Shown piece by piece: positions 47,201 to 57,230 of a DNA stretch of 64,000 bases. Under the pieces are notes generated by a model that had not been told where the DNA came from, did not search any database, and worked only from the letters and a program-made list of their open reading frames with translations. Source of the stretch: Cryptomeria japonica (lineage: Eukaryota; Streptophyta; Pinopsida; Cupressales; Cupressaceae); NCBI RefSeq assembly GCF_030272615.1, contig NC_081406.1:474349400-474413399 (forward strand), in the 5' to 3' direction. The position numbers and the translations under genes are program-made. The stretch's first letter is position 1, and each line of letters opens with the position of its first letter.

Positions 47201-48850
47201 TCAAATTTCCAAGTGAAAGGTACAGGTTCATCCATAGAGCTCAAAGTGCATGTACACAATCTTGTACAATATTTCTCACAAGGAATTTTGTGCAATTTTA
47301 ATCTCCAATTTAATTAATAATATGAGTGGAGATAGATGACAATCTACTTGATCACATAACTTAACATGGATACCCTTAGTAGTCGTAGGTTTTTTCGTGC
47401 AACAAAATGCTAATAGGGATATATCTTTTTTCGGCAAGGTGTAAATATTTGAGAGGAGGATGAAGGAGAATTGCCATTATGTGTAATATTCAAGAATTTG
47501 TGAGAATTATCAATAATGTAGGCATTTCAAAATGAAGAATGTTAGATTTACTCCAACTTTATAGTTTCTGGTCAAGATTAATTATCAATAAAATACCAAT
47601 TTCATTGGTAGATTACTCATGTTGAAAAAAGTGTTGTAGTGTATAGCATTCAATATGAGAAAAATATTGAAAATACATAGTTGCCATCATATGAGCATGA
47701 AAAAATTTCTTTAATTACTATAGAGAAGGAAGAATGAATTTGTTTTGTTTAAAGATGATTATATGGTAACTAAAATCATTCCTCATGATAATACTTTATC
47801 AATCTATTTTAGTGGAAGTTGGTTTATATCAAGCTTCATGTGAGATGCATGCAACACAAGTCTTTCTTTTGTTTAGATATCACTTGCTAACTTTCACATT
47901 TCTCTTTGTGATCATAGAATAATTTTTATTTCTATCAATACATATTTCCCCAAAACTATCAATACTTTTGTATAATTTCCTAGTACTACAACTAAAAAAT
48001 CTCACAATGACAATGTCTAAGACTATAATGCTATAAGTTCACGCTCACCATCCATCAACATAAATGACAAAAATGACCATTGTTATCACATGAAAATAAA
48101 AATAAATAAATAAATAAAGAACACAAATGAATTGATTAAAGATGATACTAATATGAAATAAGATCACTTCCATTTGTATACCCTACTTAAAAATTAACAA
48201 ATTATGCTATATTTATGATTTTTTTTTTCATTTTTAAAATTAAAAAAAGAATGAAAAAGAAAAAACACTCACCATAATGTTACTATTCTAAGAAACAAGT
48301 TTAGAAAAAAGAAGTAATTTGACTTGAAACAACATATTAAAGAAAAGGTTTTATTGATTTTGTAAACAATTTTTTTTCTTTTTATCTAGCTCAATAAAAA
48401 AACATCTAGATACAAATTAACCCTCAAAGATGTAAGTTAATAATATATAACATTATAATGAATATAAAACACAAGCATTCCCTCCAAGACCATCCCCCCC
48501 AAAAAACCTTCCTATCGGCTTTCCGTTGCACACAAATAACGTGCAACTGCTAGTAGATAAATATATTCAAGACCTAATACCTATGAACTGATCACAAGAC
48601 TAATAAAATGCATAAAGATTACTATTTACTATGATGGAGAAAATTTACAAAGACTACAAATATATATGCCTATTGTATCCATGAATTAAGGAGATGGCAT
48701 TTCCAAGAGTAAGAGTTTGACTCTTAATTACTTCTAATCAATAGAGGATTTAAATCACTCTAACTACCATCATTTATGAAGTGTAACTAAATCTAGACTA
48801 GATAAGTGTAAATCGTATGCACAAGTCATGGACACATGATTGATCAATAC
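44270..48850. other. AT-rich intergenic DNA, no gene seen
   Basis: 4.6 kb with stop codons in all frames and no recognisable domain. A diverged tandem duplication of about 300 bp period lies at 45265-45620 (shared TATGTTTAAATTCTT, GCTTATAACCATTAA, ATTCACTATGTGA). An (AAAT)n microsatellite lies at 48094-48118. Open frames at 45933 and 46272 are short and hydrophobic or without domain. Confidence 0.55.
45265..45620. repeat. Diverged tandem duplication, period about 300 bp
   Basis: Blocks at 45265-45400 recur in part at 45468-45560 and 45566-45620, for example ATTCACTATGTGA followed by ACTTATAACAAGTAGCACAGG and its variant ACTCATAACAAATAGCAGAGG. No coding meaning is seen. Confidence 0.5.
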
Positions 48851-48855
48851 AACTA

Positions 48856-49353
48856 TGTTATTGTTGGTCTTTATTTTCTCTTATGTTAGGGAATATTTAT
48901 TTTTCCTACACTTATTATTAAGATTGCTTAGGTTTATATTATAATGGTTAGAATGAGGACACATGACATAATACTACAATCACATGTGCCATTCACATCC
49001 ACATCTATGTAGTTGAATGTCACACCCTCTTGTGGATCTATTAGCCACCTCTCATAACTATTTGTTTGTCTTTACCTGAGTTGGCATAACAATGTATTTG
49101 GATTTTACCAAGTAGGTAAAACTCCCTCCTGTTTTGGGAAAATGGGAGTTTTTATTCCTCTTAGTTTTATTTGTCCATATTTTCTTATATAAACAAGCCC
49201 TCACCTCTCCCTACGATGAGAAGATCACTAGCTCAATTGATTATGAGTCTAGTTCAGTGCTAAGGGAGTGTTGAGTTTTGTTCATCTCTAGAATCTTGTC
49301 TTGCTTTCCTTCAATCACATTGATCTTGGGTGCCTTCACAACTAAATCGAACA
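48856..49353 (+). repeat. Copia2 5' LTR
   Basis: Starts TGTTATTGTTGG and ends AATCGAACA. A TATA-like TTCTTATATAAACAAG lies at 49183-49198 and is kept in the 3' copy (CTTATATAAACAAG), so it may be the core promoter. About 90 percent of positions agree with the right copy by eye. Confidence 0.85.
49183..49196 (+). promoter_or_regulatory. Candidate TATA box in Copia2 LTR
   Basis: CTTATATAAACAAG occurs in both LTRs (also near 54116), followed by CTCACCTCTCCCTA about 15-30 bp downstream, a pyrimidine-rich stretch that could hold the transcription start. Position in the LTR fits a promoter. It is inferred from sequence only. Confidence 0.5.
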
Positions 49354-49365
49354 TGGTATGAGAGC
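49354..49365 (+). other. Copia2 primer-binding site
   Basis: TGGTATGAGAGC follows the LTR end AACA directly. It differs at one base from the copia standard TGGTATCAGAGC. Confidence 0.82.
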
Positions 49366-51046
49366 TAGTTGTGATTTGTGGGTTAGCAACCTTTTTTAGG
49401 AATCTAGAGTATTTTTCTTTCTTGAAATCATAGTATGATATTCTCTTGCATTTGATGATGTCTTGAAGAATCAGAAAAGCTTGAAAGAAGTTTAGCTTAT
49501 GGGGGGTTCATGTCTCTTTCTTATTAGTACAAGTATTTTGGGAGCTTCATGAAGTAAATCTAAGCTCACCATTGAATTCAAAGCAACCAAGAAAGTCATA
49601 ATTACCTTTTGTTTCTTCCAGATTGGACACTAAATGTGAATACTCTGAAGTTTTGAAGTAGAGCTTTCATCGATATATCCAAAGGGTAGTTGATCTCTTA
49701 AGGAATTTGAGGTCAAAAGCATAGTGTCATCGTGTCCAAAAAGCCCAAAAATGCTAAAATCAACTACAAATTCGTCGATTTTGGAACGGTCAAATATGAA
49801 GCTAACAAGTTTTAGCAAATGAGCCCTATGGCCCACCTGTCCAATATGATATGAATTTGAAATTTTATTTTTAAAAAAATAATATTTTCTGCATTAAAAA
49901 AACACATTATTATTATTCAAAAAAATAATAATGCAGAATATATATTTGTAAACTTTATATTTACTATAAACTTTTGAAAAAGTTTTTCAAAAAATAAATA
50001 GAAAAAGTCTTGAAAAAACCAAATATTGAAAAAAACTAAAAGTTTGAAAAGGACTTGCGCAGATTGCGCAGGCTACGTACATAGGGTAACTGCACATATG
50101 CACAAGCCCTTTTGGCCCTCATGTTGCCTGTGTGGGGTTTTAAACCCTCACGGGCCCCTTCACACTGGGTGGGGTGTGCGCTACACAACTCCCAAACAAT
50201 TTTTTATTGTTTTTTTTTTTTCAAAAAAATATTTTATTATAAAATTCTAACTTCTACTACAAGACTCCTGCATCAATATTCCTCAACCTATGTACCAGGC
50301 ATTTTGACAACGCCGCCAAATTTAGTGGCATTTTTGGTGGTTTTGCTAAATCTAACAAAAAGTAAAATTTATTGGAGGCATTTCAAAATTAGTAGGAGGT
50401 TCACTACTTTTGGTGAATGACTAATTTTATTTTACAAATTACTAAGTTTGGCAAGAGTCTAAACTATTGGGTGAATCCTTTAAACTAGTTGTTTAACCAA
50501 ATTTGGAGGTTTCTCTAAAGTTGATGATTGCTTCACAATTCAGCAACAAGTGCACCAAACTTGGTAGGTTGCTAGATTTAGCGAAAGTTCACCAAATTTG
50601 GTCAAAAATTTTTATTGGTAAACTTGACCCCCTCACCATTGTAGTTTTCAGTTTTGCTTCTGAACTTCAGAAGGTTCATAATCATTTATACAAAAGCATT
50701 TTCAAGTACAATTTTTTTTTATATGGAACATATTTTCGTGCTCTACGTAGTAAAGTGAATTTTTTTTGCTCAAGTAATCTCGTTTTTCCAAAAAACTAAG
50801 TTTTCTCATCAGATCTCAAGGACAAACCTCATTTTGCAACTTCAAACGGATGTAATTTTCACATACAACCTCAGATCGAGGTGCTTCTTTTTTTCAAAGT
50901 TGGTATTTTATTGAGCACTATAGATTGGTGCTAATTTGAGGTTCTCATTTTAAGATTATATTATACTTTCAGTATTTGAGTCCATTTTTGGACATTATAA
51001 AACTCAGGAAAATAAATCTAGCATTGTAAATGCACTGATTTATAAA
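49366..51046 (+). other. Copia2 leader, no gene seen
   Basis: 1.7 kb of mostly AT-rich DNA. A diverged inverted repeat with A/T-rich arms lies at 49870-49950 (TATTTTCTGCATT ... AATGCAGAATATA). A GC-richer island lies at 50050-50190. 50300-50620 has scattered CAAATTTGGT-like words. The frames here are not credible genes. It may include sequence inserted later. Confidence 0.5.
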
Positions 51047-51051
51047 ATGCC

Positions 51052-51381
51052 TATTGGCATGTTGTTTGTTGTGCCAAAAGCTTGAGCTATCAACGGGAGG
51101 CGGTTAAGCCATATCACAAACCTCGAAGGAGGTGCTGACCACCAAGTCTACAATCTCCCCCTCAACACTGACTGAGGGTTTCGCACCGACGGAATGAAAG
51201 AGACCTCCCGGGATTCAAACCCGTGTCCCAAGGCTCTGATACCAACTGTTGGTATGTTTGTCGTTGCGCCAAAAGCTTGAGCTATCAACGAACGTCACAA
51301 ATACCAGACTTTCCGAGATCCACGGGAGGCATTTAAGCTACGTCATGAACCTCAAAGGAGGTGTTGACCACCAAGTCAATA
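51052..51381 (-). mobile_element. TRIM (miniature LTR retrotransposon), complete
   Basis: Two short LTRs (51052-51152 and 51247-51381) flank a 94-bp internal part and are bordered by a perfect duplication ATGCC (51047-51051 and 51382-51386). On the minus strand the 5' LTR ends ATACCAACA, then GT, then TGGTATCAGAGCC (51232-51244), the primer-binding site. The other end has GTTGAGGGGGAGAT (51153-51166), a polypurine tract, just before the 3' LTR. Shared LTR blocks are GCCAAAAGCTTGAGCTATCA and GACCACCAAGTC. Such elements carry no genes and depend on other copia elements. It sits in Copia2 about 110 bp before gag. Confidence 0.88.
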
Positions 51382-51492
51382 ATGCCAAATCATTTTATGT
51401 TGGGGTGATTCTTGATTAAATGAAAAAATGGGGTTTCTCTCTTGGTGCGTGTATTTCTGATTTGTTTTTCTTGTGCTCTTCTTTTCCTACAC

Positions 51493-51915
51493 ATGGATCA
51501 TTCTAAGGTTCCACTACTAACACCTTTTAATTATACAACTTGGCATCAACATGCATGGAATACCTTAATGCAACATGGATATACTCCATGTGTTGAAGAA
51601 AAAGTAGTTGAACCTATAGAGGATAAGAAAAAGATAAAATGGATTCTTGAACAAACTAAAGCTCTTGGATGTCTTTTTACTTTTGTTTCCCTTGATCTAA
51701 TGTTTCATATTGAAACATGTAAAACTTCACATGAAGCTTGGGAAAAGCTAAAAACATTGTATGGTACAATTGACAAAGTAAGAAGCTATCAAATAAATAA
51801 TGATTTCATGAGCCTTGATCCAAAGAACTTTGAAAACAACCAAGATTTCATAACAAAGATTAATGATTTGAGAGCACAATGCAAAGAATGTGGTATTGAG
51901 AAAAAGGACATTTAG
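51493..51915 (+). pseudogene. gag: Copia2 gag (UBN2-type)
   Basis: The likely start is MDHSKVPLLTPFNYTTWHQH; the upstream frame adds a hydrophobic run from 51442 that is probably not translated. The body has CKTSHEAWEKLKTLYGT and DFMSLDPKNFENNQDFITKI, the helical Gag domain of copia elements. A stop at 51913-51915 cuts it. The following sequence to 52166 resumes in another frame with the zinc-knuckle part, so at least one stop and one frameshift interrupt it. Confidence 0.8.
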
Positions 51916-52166
51916 TTGGTCTACAATGTACAAAACAAACAGGGTCTTGAATATGCATATTTTGTTTCTAGCTTTCATACTCATAGGGTAATTATGGGAT
52001 CAGCGTATGTTAAGCCTTCATTTGCATCTTTTTCTGAGATGTTGATACATGAACAACAAATACATATTTAAATGGGTCTTATAAGCCATCAAATAATTAG
52101 GCCCTATTGGCTAGTTAGCCTAAGGGATAGAAAGAGTCACAACAATCTAACAAGAAATAGAAGAAC

Positions 52167-53567
52167 TTGAAGAAAAAACCACATGTAGATCAAGCACAAC
52201 ATAAATCATTTTCATCGAATAATTCATCTAAGAAGAATTCTACTTGTGTATATTGCAAAACAATTGGACATGAAGAACATTCTTGTTATAAGAAGGATAT
52301 TCATGAACTGAAACATCTTCTTAAGAAGAAGATCATTGATCTACGTTCTAGAATGTCTAAGTCAACTTCTTCTAATTCAAAACAATCAAGATCTACTAAG
52401 ATAAAAGGTCATGCAAGACTTCCTTCTAAAGTAGCCAAGAAAAAAGGTAAAGCTCTTTGTGCTACTACAAGTTGTGAATCAAAAAGATGGCTCCTAGATT
52501 CTGGAGCCTCTTATCATATGGCTTTCACAGAGTCTATGTTCTCTTCTTTTGAGCCTTGTGTTATGTCACCTATTTTGATGGGAAAAAATACTTACATGAG
52601 TTTAATTTGGAAAGGTTATATTGATATAGGGGATGACACTTACAATGATGGTGGAGTAGGAAACAAGGTAGAATTCACACTTAATTCAATCATTCCAGAC
52701 ATGGAAAGTGGAGAGATAATTTCTATTGGGATGGTTTATCATGTATCTTGGTTGTACACCTTTTTGAAATTTTCACCTAATAATGGTTCTGATCCTTTGG
52801 CTGTTGATCACACTCCTAGTGTGAATTTTGATCTTGAGGAGAAATTTGGTTACTTGAACTTGGGTATTCTCACATCAGATCCAATTCTTGAACTTTGCAT
52901 TCCTTCTCCTCCATCTACAATTTCTTTTGAGGATACTTGTGTTGCTACATTTATGGCTACTTGTGATTCAGTGTAGCAGGATATACATCATCTTCTAGAT
53001 ATAGTTTCAATGTAAGATGACTACTTGACAGACATTGTGGGTTTGTTTGTGGAGTCTCATATTTCAGACTTGGGAGACATTGTGCATAATATGAACATCT
53101 TATCTTTGATTAAGTTTGACACTCCTTTGGTTGTTGTGGAGGAACATTTATATGCTCTTGTTCATTCTCTACATTATCATTCATCATAGTTTGACATGAG
53201 TGTGGATAGTTTTGAGTAGCATTTGGGTGAGATGTCTTTATCTTTAGAGGATATATCAGAGTCTTTGGGTCTTGTTCAACATACATCTCTACTAGCTTCT
53301 AAATTGTCATCTTTATTAGTGTGGTCTAAAACACTTGATTTGAAAGTGACAACTTTTGGCAACATGGAGACACGTGAGGATTTTTTTCAGATACTTCATA
53401 CATTTTGCACTTTCTTCATGCATATTCTTTTCAAGAAGGGGAAGATAATATTCATACACAGGTTTGGTTTTTGTTTCTTCCTAAGGGGAGGAAGCATGTT
53501 CGACAATCATGTTCTATCTTCTACATCAAGTTTCAAGCATCAACCATTGGCACAATTGACTACTTGA
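52167..53567 (+). pseudogene. Copia2 zinc knuckle, protease and unknown C-terminal part
   Basis: Near the start is CVYCKTIGHEEHSCYKK, a CCHC knuckle. Then RWLLDSGASYHMAFTESM is the copia protease active site. After that, where integrase and RT should follow, the frame instead encodes about 350 residues I do not recognise, rich in Ser, Leu and Asp (for example DLEEKFGYLNLGILTSDPILELC). The frame is shared from 52167 to 53567 and broken by stops at 52974, 53013, 53187 and 53217. So a long non-polymerase domain seems to have replaced pol. Confidence 0.6.
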
Positions 53568-53789
53568 GGGAAGGCTACATAGTCTTTCTTATCCTTTCTA
53601 ATCCAGAGAGGATTTCTTCCTTGTAGGGGATTCTTTCTTGTGTTTGGAAACTTTTTTTCTTCTCTTTGGGGAGGAGTTTTATTCCACTAGGTTTTCTCCT
53701 TTGCTCCATTTGTGAGAGATTGTTTTGTACATAGGTACCTAACATGGCCTTGTAGCCAGGACCCATCCTTGTGTCTTTTCACCCACCTA

Positions 53790-54286
53790 TGTTAGTTTAG
53801 GTTTTTATTTTCTCTTATGTTAGGGAATATTTATTTTTCCTACACATATTATTAAGCTTGTTTAGGTTATATTATAATTGATAGAATGAGGACATGTGGC
53901 ATAATCTTGCAATCACATGTGTCATTCACACCCACATTTGGGTAGTTGAATGTCACACCCTCTTTTGGATTTATTAGCCACCTCCCATAGCCATTTGTTT
54001 GTCTTTACCTAAGTTGGCATAACCATGTATTTGGCTTTTACCAAGTACATAAAACTCCCTCCTATTTTGGGCAAAGGGGAGTTATTATTCCTCTTGGTTT
54101 TATTTGCCTGTATTTTCTTATATAAACAAGCTCTCACCTCTCCCTATGCTGAGAAGATCACTAGATCAATTGATTATGAGTCTATTTTAGTTCTAAGAGA
54201 GTGTTGAGTTTTGTTCATCTCTAGATTATTGTCTTGCTTTCCTTTAGTCACATTGATCTTGGGTGGCTTAATAGCCAAATCCTTCA
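53790..54286 (+). repeat. Copia2 3' LTR
   Basis: Matches 48856-49353, with the same GTTAGGGAATATTTATTTTT and TTATATAAACAAG blocks. It ends CCTTCA before AACTA. A purine-rich tract directly before the LTR is not evident; AAGGGGAGGAAG at 53483-53494 is the nearest candidate and is 300 bp away. Confidence 0.85.
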
Positions 54287-54291
54287 AACTA

Positions 54292-54753
54292 TGTGTGGCT
54301 AAATAGAGAGTAAATAAAATATAAAATGATAATTGTTCTAGCATACTAAAGTAACACAAATATAACATAGTGATATGATGTTTTATTGCCATAACAAGCA
54401 AGGATATATGTACTAACCTTAAAAGATGATTCACAATTAGCATAACTTCTCTTTACTATTTATTTTCCATAATCATGATTTTTAAACAATATGCAAAACA
54501 CGTCTACTAGATTCTCACAATTCTCTATATTAGCCAACTAGCAAGTTGTGTAGTAAAGTCTTATTTTTTAATATACACCCATGATCATGATCAATGAGAA
54601 TTTTGATCTCAATCTATCTACTATTGAAGATGTCATTATCATTATAATAAGTGGTCATATTAGGGTTTGAGTTAAGGCTTCTTTTCAAAGGGGCATAATG
54701 ATTGTGTAGAGCATTTGGCATGGATAATAATATAGATAGGTTGAAAATACCAA
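54292..54753. other. Short AT-rich spacer between Copia2 and Copia3
   Basis: About 460 bp without open frames or known motifs. The target duplication of Copia3 (AGATG) follows at 54754-54758. Confidence 0.6.
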
Positions 54754-54758
54754 AGATG

Positions 54759-55657
54759 TGTTGGCAATTGACACTCAATTGGTTGGTTTCACTATGTTAT
54801 CATTGATGGAAACATGGTATTGTGTTTTGGCTTCATGTTTTGGTCTAGTTGTGTACCAGCACCGACACCGACATGACAGAAGGATTTCCTTGGTTATCGG
54901 CAATGCAGGTCGACATGGTTTAGTGTATGGTTATCGGTATTGGAGGCCGACATCTCTTGGATTTGGAATCGACAATTGTTTTTCATGCATTCAAATTATC
55001 TAGCCGACATGTAATTTGATATTATATATATCTTTGTTAGCCGACATAAGGCATGAAAAATGTATAGGGTATATAGGTCAGTTGGATTAGATCATTTTGA
55101 TATATATGAAATAGGAGATTATGGATATGTGAATATAATATGATGCAAAATATATCAAAGAGATTATGTATGTGAAATAGGGTTTTTCCGGTAAAGGGTT
55201 TAGGGTTTCAGACCAGAACAGACAGAGCTTAAACCAAAACTGTATTTTGGCATAGAAGATGCTATCTTAGTAGTTCAACACTTCTCCGGATTGTAGTTAG
55301 GATTTTTATGTAGTCAGTGAGGTTCCTTTTGTGATTGAGCAGTGTGCTCTAGGTTGTAAGCCTTCCTACAAGTGCAGGCCCCTCATATCTTGTAATATCT
55401 CTTCATATGGCCAGTGGATTGATATTGTGGGTCACAAATCCCACCGTGGTTTTTTCTCTTTGAGGTTTTCCATGTATAAATCTATGTGTTATGATTCTCA
55501 TTTATGTGATTGGCTTATTGGTTGCTTTACTTCTTTCAATTTTGTATGTACCGGTATACCTGTTGGTGTATGCATGTTTTTTTAAGGCTAAAATTAATCA
55601 TTCTGGTATAATACTGATTCACCCCCCTGCCCCTCTTAGTGTTATTGGATTCCAACA
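54759..55657 (+). repeat. Copia3 5' LTR (899 bp)
   Basis: Starts TGTTGGCAATTGACACTC and ends TTGGATTCCAACA. Near the end is TGATTCACCCCCC, the complement of the G tract plus TGAATCA in Copia1. The shared block CCACCGTGGTTTTTTCTC...GGTTTTCCATG lies at 55441-55475. Confidence 0.95.
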
Positions 55658-55659
55658 AT

Positions 55660-55672
55660 TGGTATCAGAGCC
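55660..55672 (+). other. Copia3 primer-binding site
   Basis: TGGTATCAGAGCC follows the LTR end CCAACA plus AT. It is the perfect copia-type site for initiator methionine tRNA. Confidence 0.92.
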
Positions 55673-55725
55673 TTGTGCCTCGGAGGAAGTTTAATAGCTT
55701 GAGGAAGATCCTGAATCCGGAATCC

Positions 55726-56688
55726 ATGGATATGGTCTTGGAGAAGCAACTCAAGATGGCACTTGAAGATTATGATGTTGAAAGGTTGAAGAACTTAAAG
55801 CTACAAGATGAATTGAATTCTGCTAAGGATTTCATTCTTGTCCTACAAGAGAGGCTATCGTTTGTTCAAGCTAGGAGGAGGAAACTTTTGCAAAGTCAGG
55901 ATGATGAAGAGAAAGATGCACTTAAGGAACAATATCATAAATTGAGTCAGGAGAACATCGTTATGAAAAATGAAATGCAAGTTATAACTATGAGAATGTC
56001 TAAGGAGATTGAAGACCGAAAGAAAAAGGAAGAAAATCTTGTTGTATCCCTAAAGAGCAAATTTAAAGAATGTGGTAGGTTGGTTCATGAGAATGATATG
56101 CTGAGAACTAATTTAGTACAATCCCAAAATAATGAACAAGATCTTGAGAGACAAATGATAATTCTGAGAGAAGATCTAACTACTGCAAGTGAGTATAAAG
56201 AAAAATTCAAGATTAGCTCAGCACAACTAGATGAGTTATTGAAGAGACAAAGGCAGATTGGAGATTCTAGTGGACTTGGATTTAAGCAAGGACAAAGTTC
56301 TGGTATTGCTAATGAAGATCAAAACCATAAGGCACTGGTAAGGCAATTTAATGCTTATAAATTTAATGGTAGATGTTTTGTTTGCAATAGATTTGGTCAC
56401 ATGGCTAGACAATGTAGAAACAGAGCAAATCAGAACCCTAATTCTGCTTCTGGTAAATGTTCTAAATGAAATAAGTATGGTCATAAGATAGAATATTGTA
56501 TAATGAATGTTAAATGCTATGCATGTGGAAAGTTTGGACATATGGCTAATCAGTGCAGGTCAAGCAATTTCACCAATTTTAGCAAAGAAATTCAAAGGAA
56601 CAATGTTATATGTTATGCATGTAATGAGGTTGGACATATTGCTAAATTATGTAGAAGCAAAAATCCACCGGTTGGTAATGGAGGATAA
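55726..56688 (+). pseudogene. gag: Copia3 Gag-like coiled-coil protein with CCHC knuckles
   Basis: The chosen start is MDMVLEKQLKMALED (55726), about 55 nt after the primer-binding site. About 180 residues of heptad-like coiled coil follow (ALKEQYHKLSQENIVMKNEM). Next comes SSAQLDELLKRQRQIGDSSG, like the C-terminal Gag segment of Sirevirus-type copia elements. CCHC knuckles follow: CFVCNRFGHMARQC, a second at CSK-stop-NKYGHKIEYC, then CYACGKFGHMANQC and CYACNEVGHIAKLC. A TGA (56467-56469) replaces the second Cys of the second knuckle; the frame then continues to TAA (56686-56688). The usual N-terminal UBN2 capsid domain is missing. The protein probably binds RNA. Confidence 0.75.
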
Positions 56689-57200
56689 AATGAGAAAGGG
56701 AAAGAGAAGGTTAGTGAAATCCAACAAGATCATACTCAGAGATGGGTTAGGAAGAGTGAAGAACAATCATCAGCTGGAAATGCACCGGTTACTTATCCAG
56801 TAGAAGAGGTTGCTCCTACACCAGCAGGTAGCTCATCCGGTAACTGAGGTAGATGCCTTAGGGGTAGGCAAAATTCATGAAGATGTTGCATATACCCCGG
56901 GAAGAGGTTCTGAAAGATGTTCCAGATATTGGAGATGATTATCCAACATGGATATATTCTGTACGAGATCCGGTATCTTTCACCAGCAATCATTTATGTC
57001 AATGGAAGATTAGGGTTTTTCTCGGAGGTTAAAAGGTTGAATTAAATTCATTATTGATCACCTTCCATTTAGAGCGATTTCAGAGCGACTAAGAGTGATC
57101 AAAGGCATTTCAGAGCAATCAAATTTCTTCTTAAGCAGTTTCACCAGTGTCTGGAAGAATTTGTTAAAGGTTTTCACCGAGAGCGATCAAAAGGTATTTA
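56689..57200 (+). other. Copia3 spacer between gag and ORF-X
   Basis: The gag frame continues for a time with Glu/Gln-rich sequence, and a further stop lies near 56845. From about 57030 no frame is clearly coding. I see no splice signal that I can defend, although AAAAGGTATTTATC (57188-57201) could be a donor. Confidence 0.45.
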
Positions 57201-57230
57201 TCTTTAAACATACAAGCAGGATCATCATCT

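Larger units (their letters stand above)
48856..54286 (+). mobile_element. Copia2: LTR element with gag and protease, no polymerase
   Basis: LTRs of about 498 bp (48856-49353 and 53790-54286) are flanked by a perfect duplication AACTA (48851-48855 and 54287-54291). A copia-type primer-binding site follows the 5' LTR. Internally there is a 2.1-kb leader holding a TRIM insertion, then gag, a zinc knuckle, a protease active site and an ORF tail without RT or integrase motifs. The LTRs differ at many sites, so the element is old. It appears non-autonomous. Confidence 0.88.

Noticed and set aside
51205-51225. Possible tRNA gene or SINE (GGGATTCAAACCCG, like the T arm)
   Set aside because: The primer-binding site, polypurine tract, paired LTRs and duplication show it is part of a TRIM. 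No cloverleaf can be formed around it.
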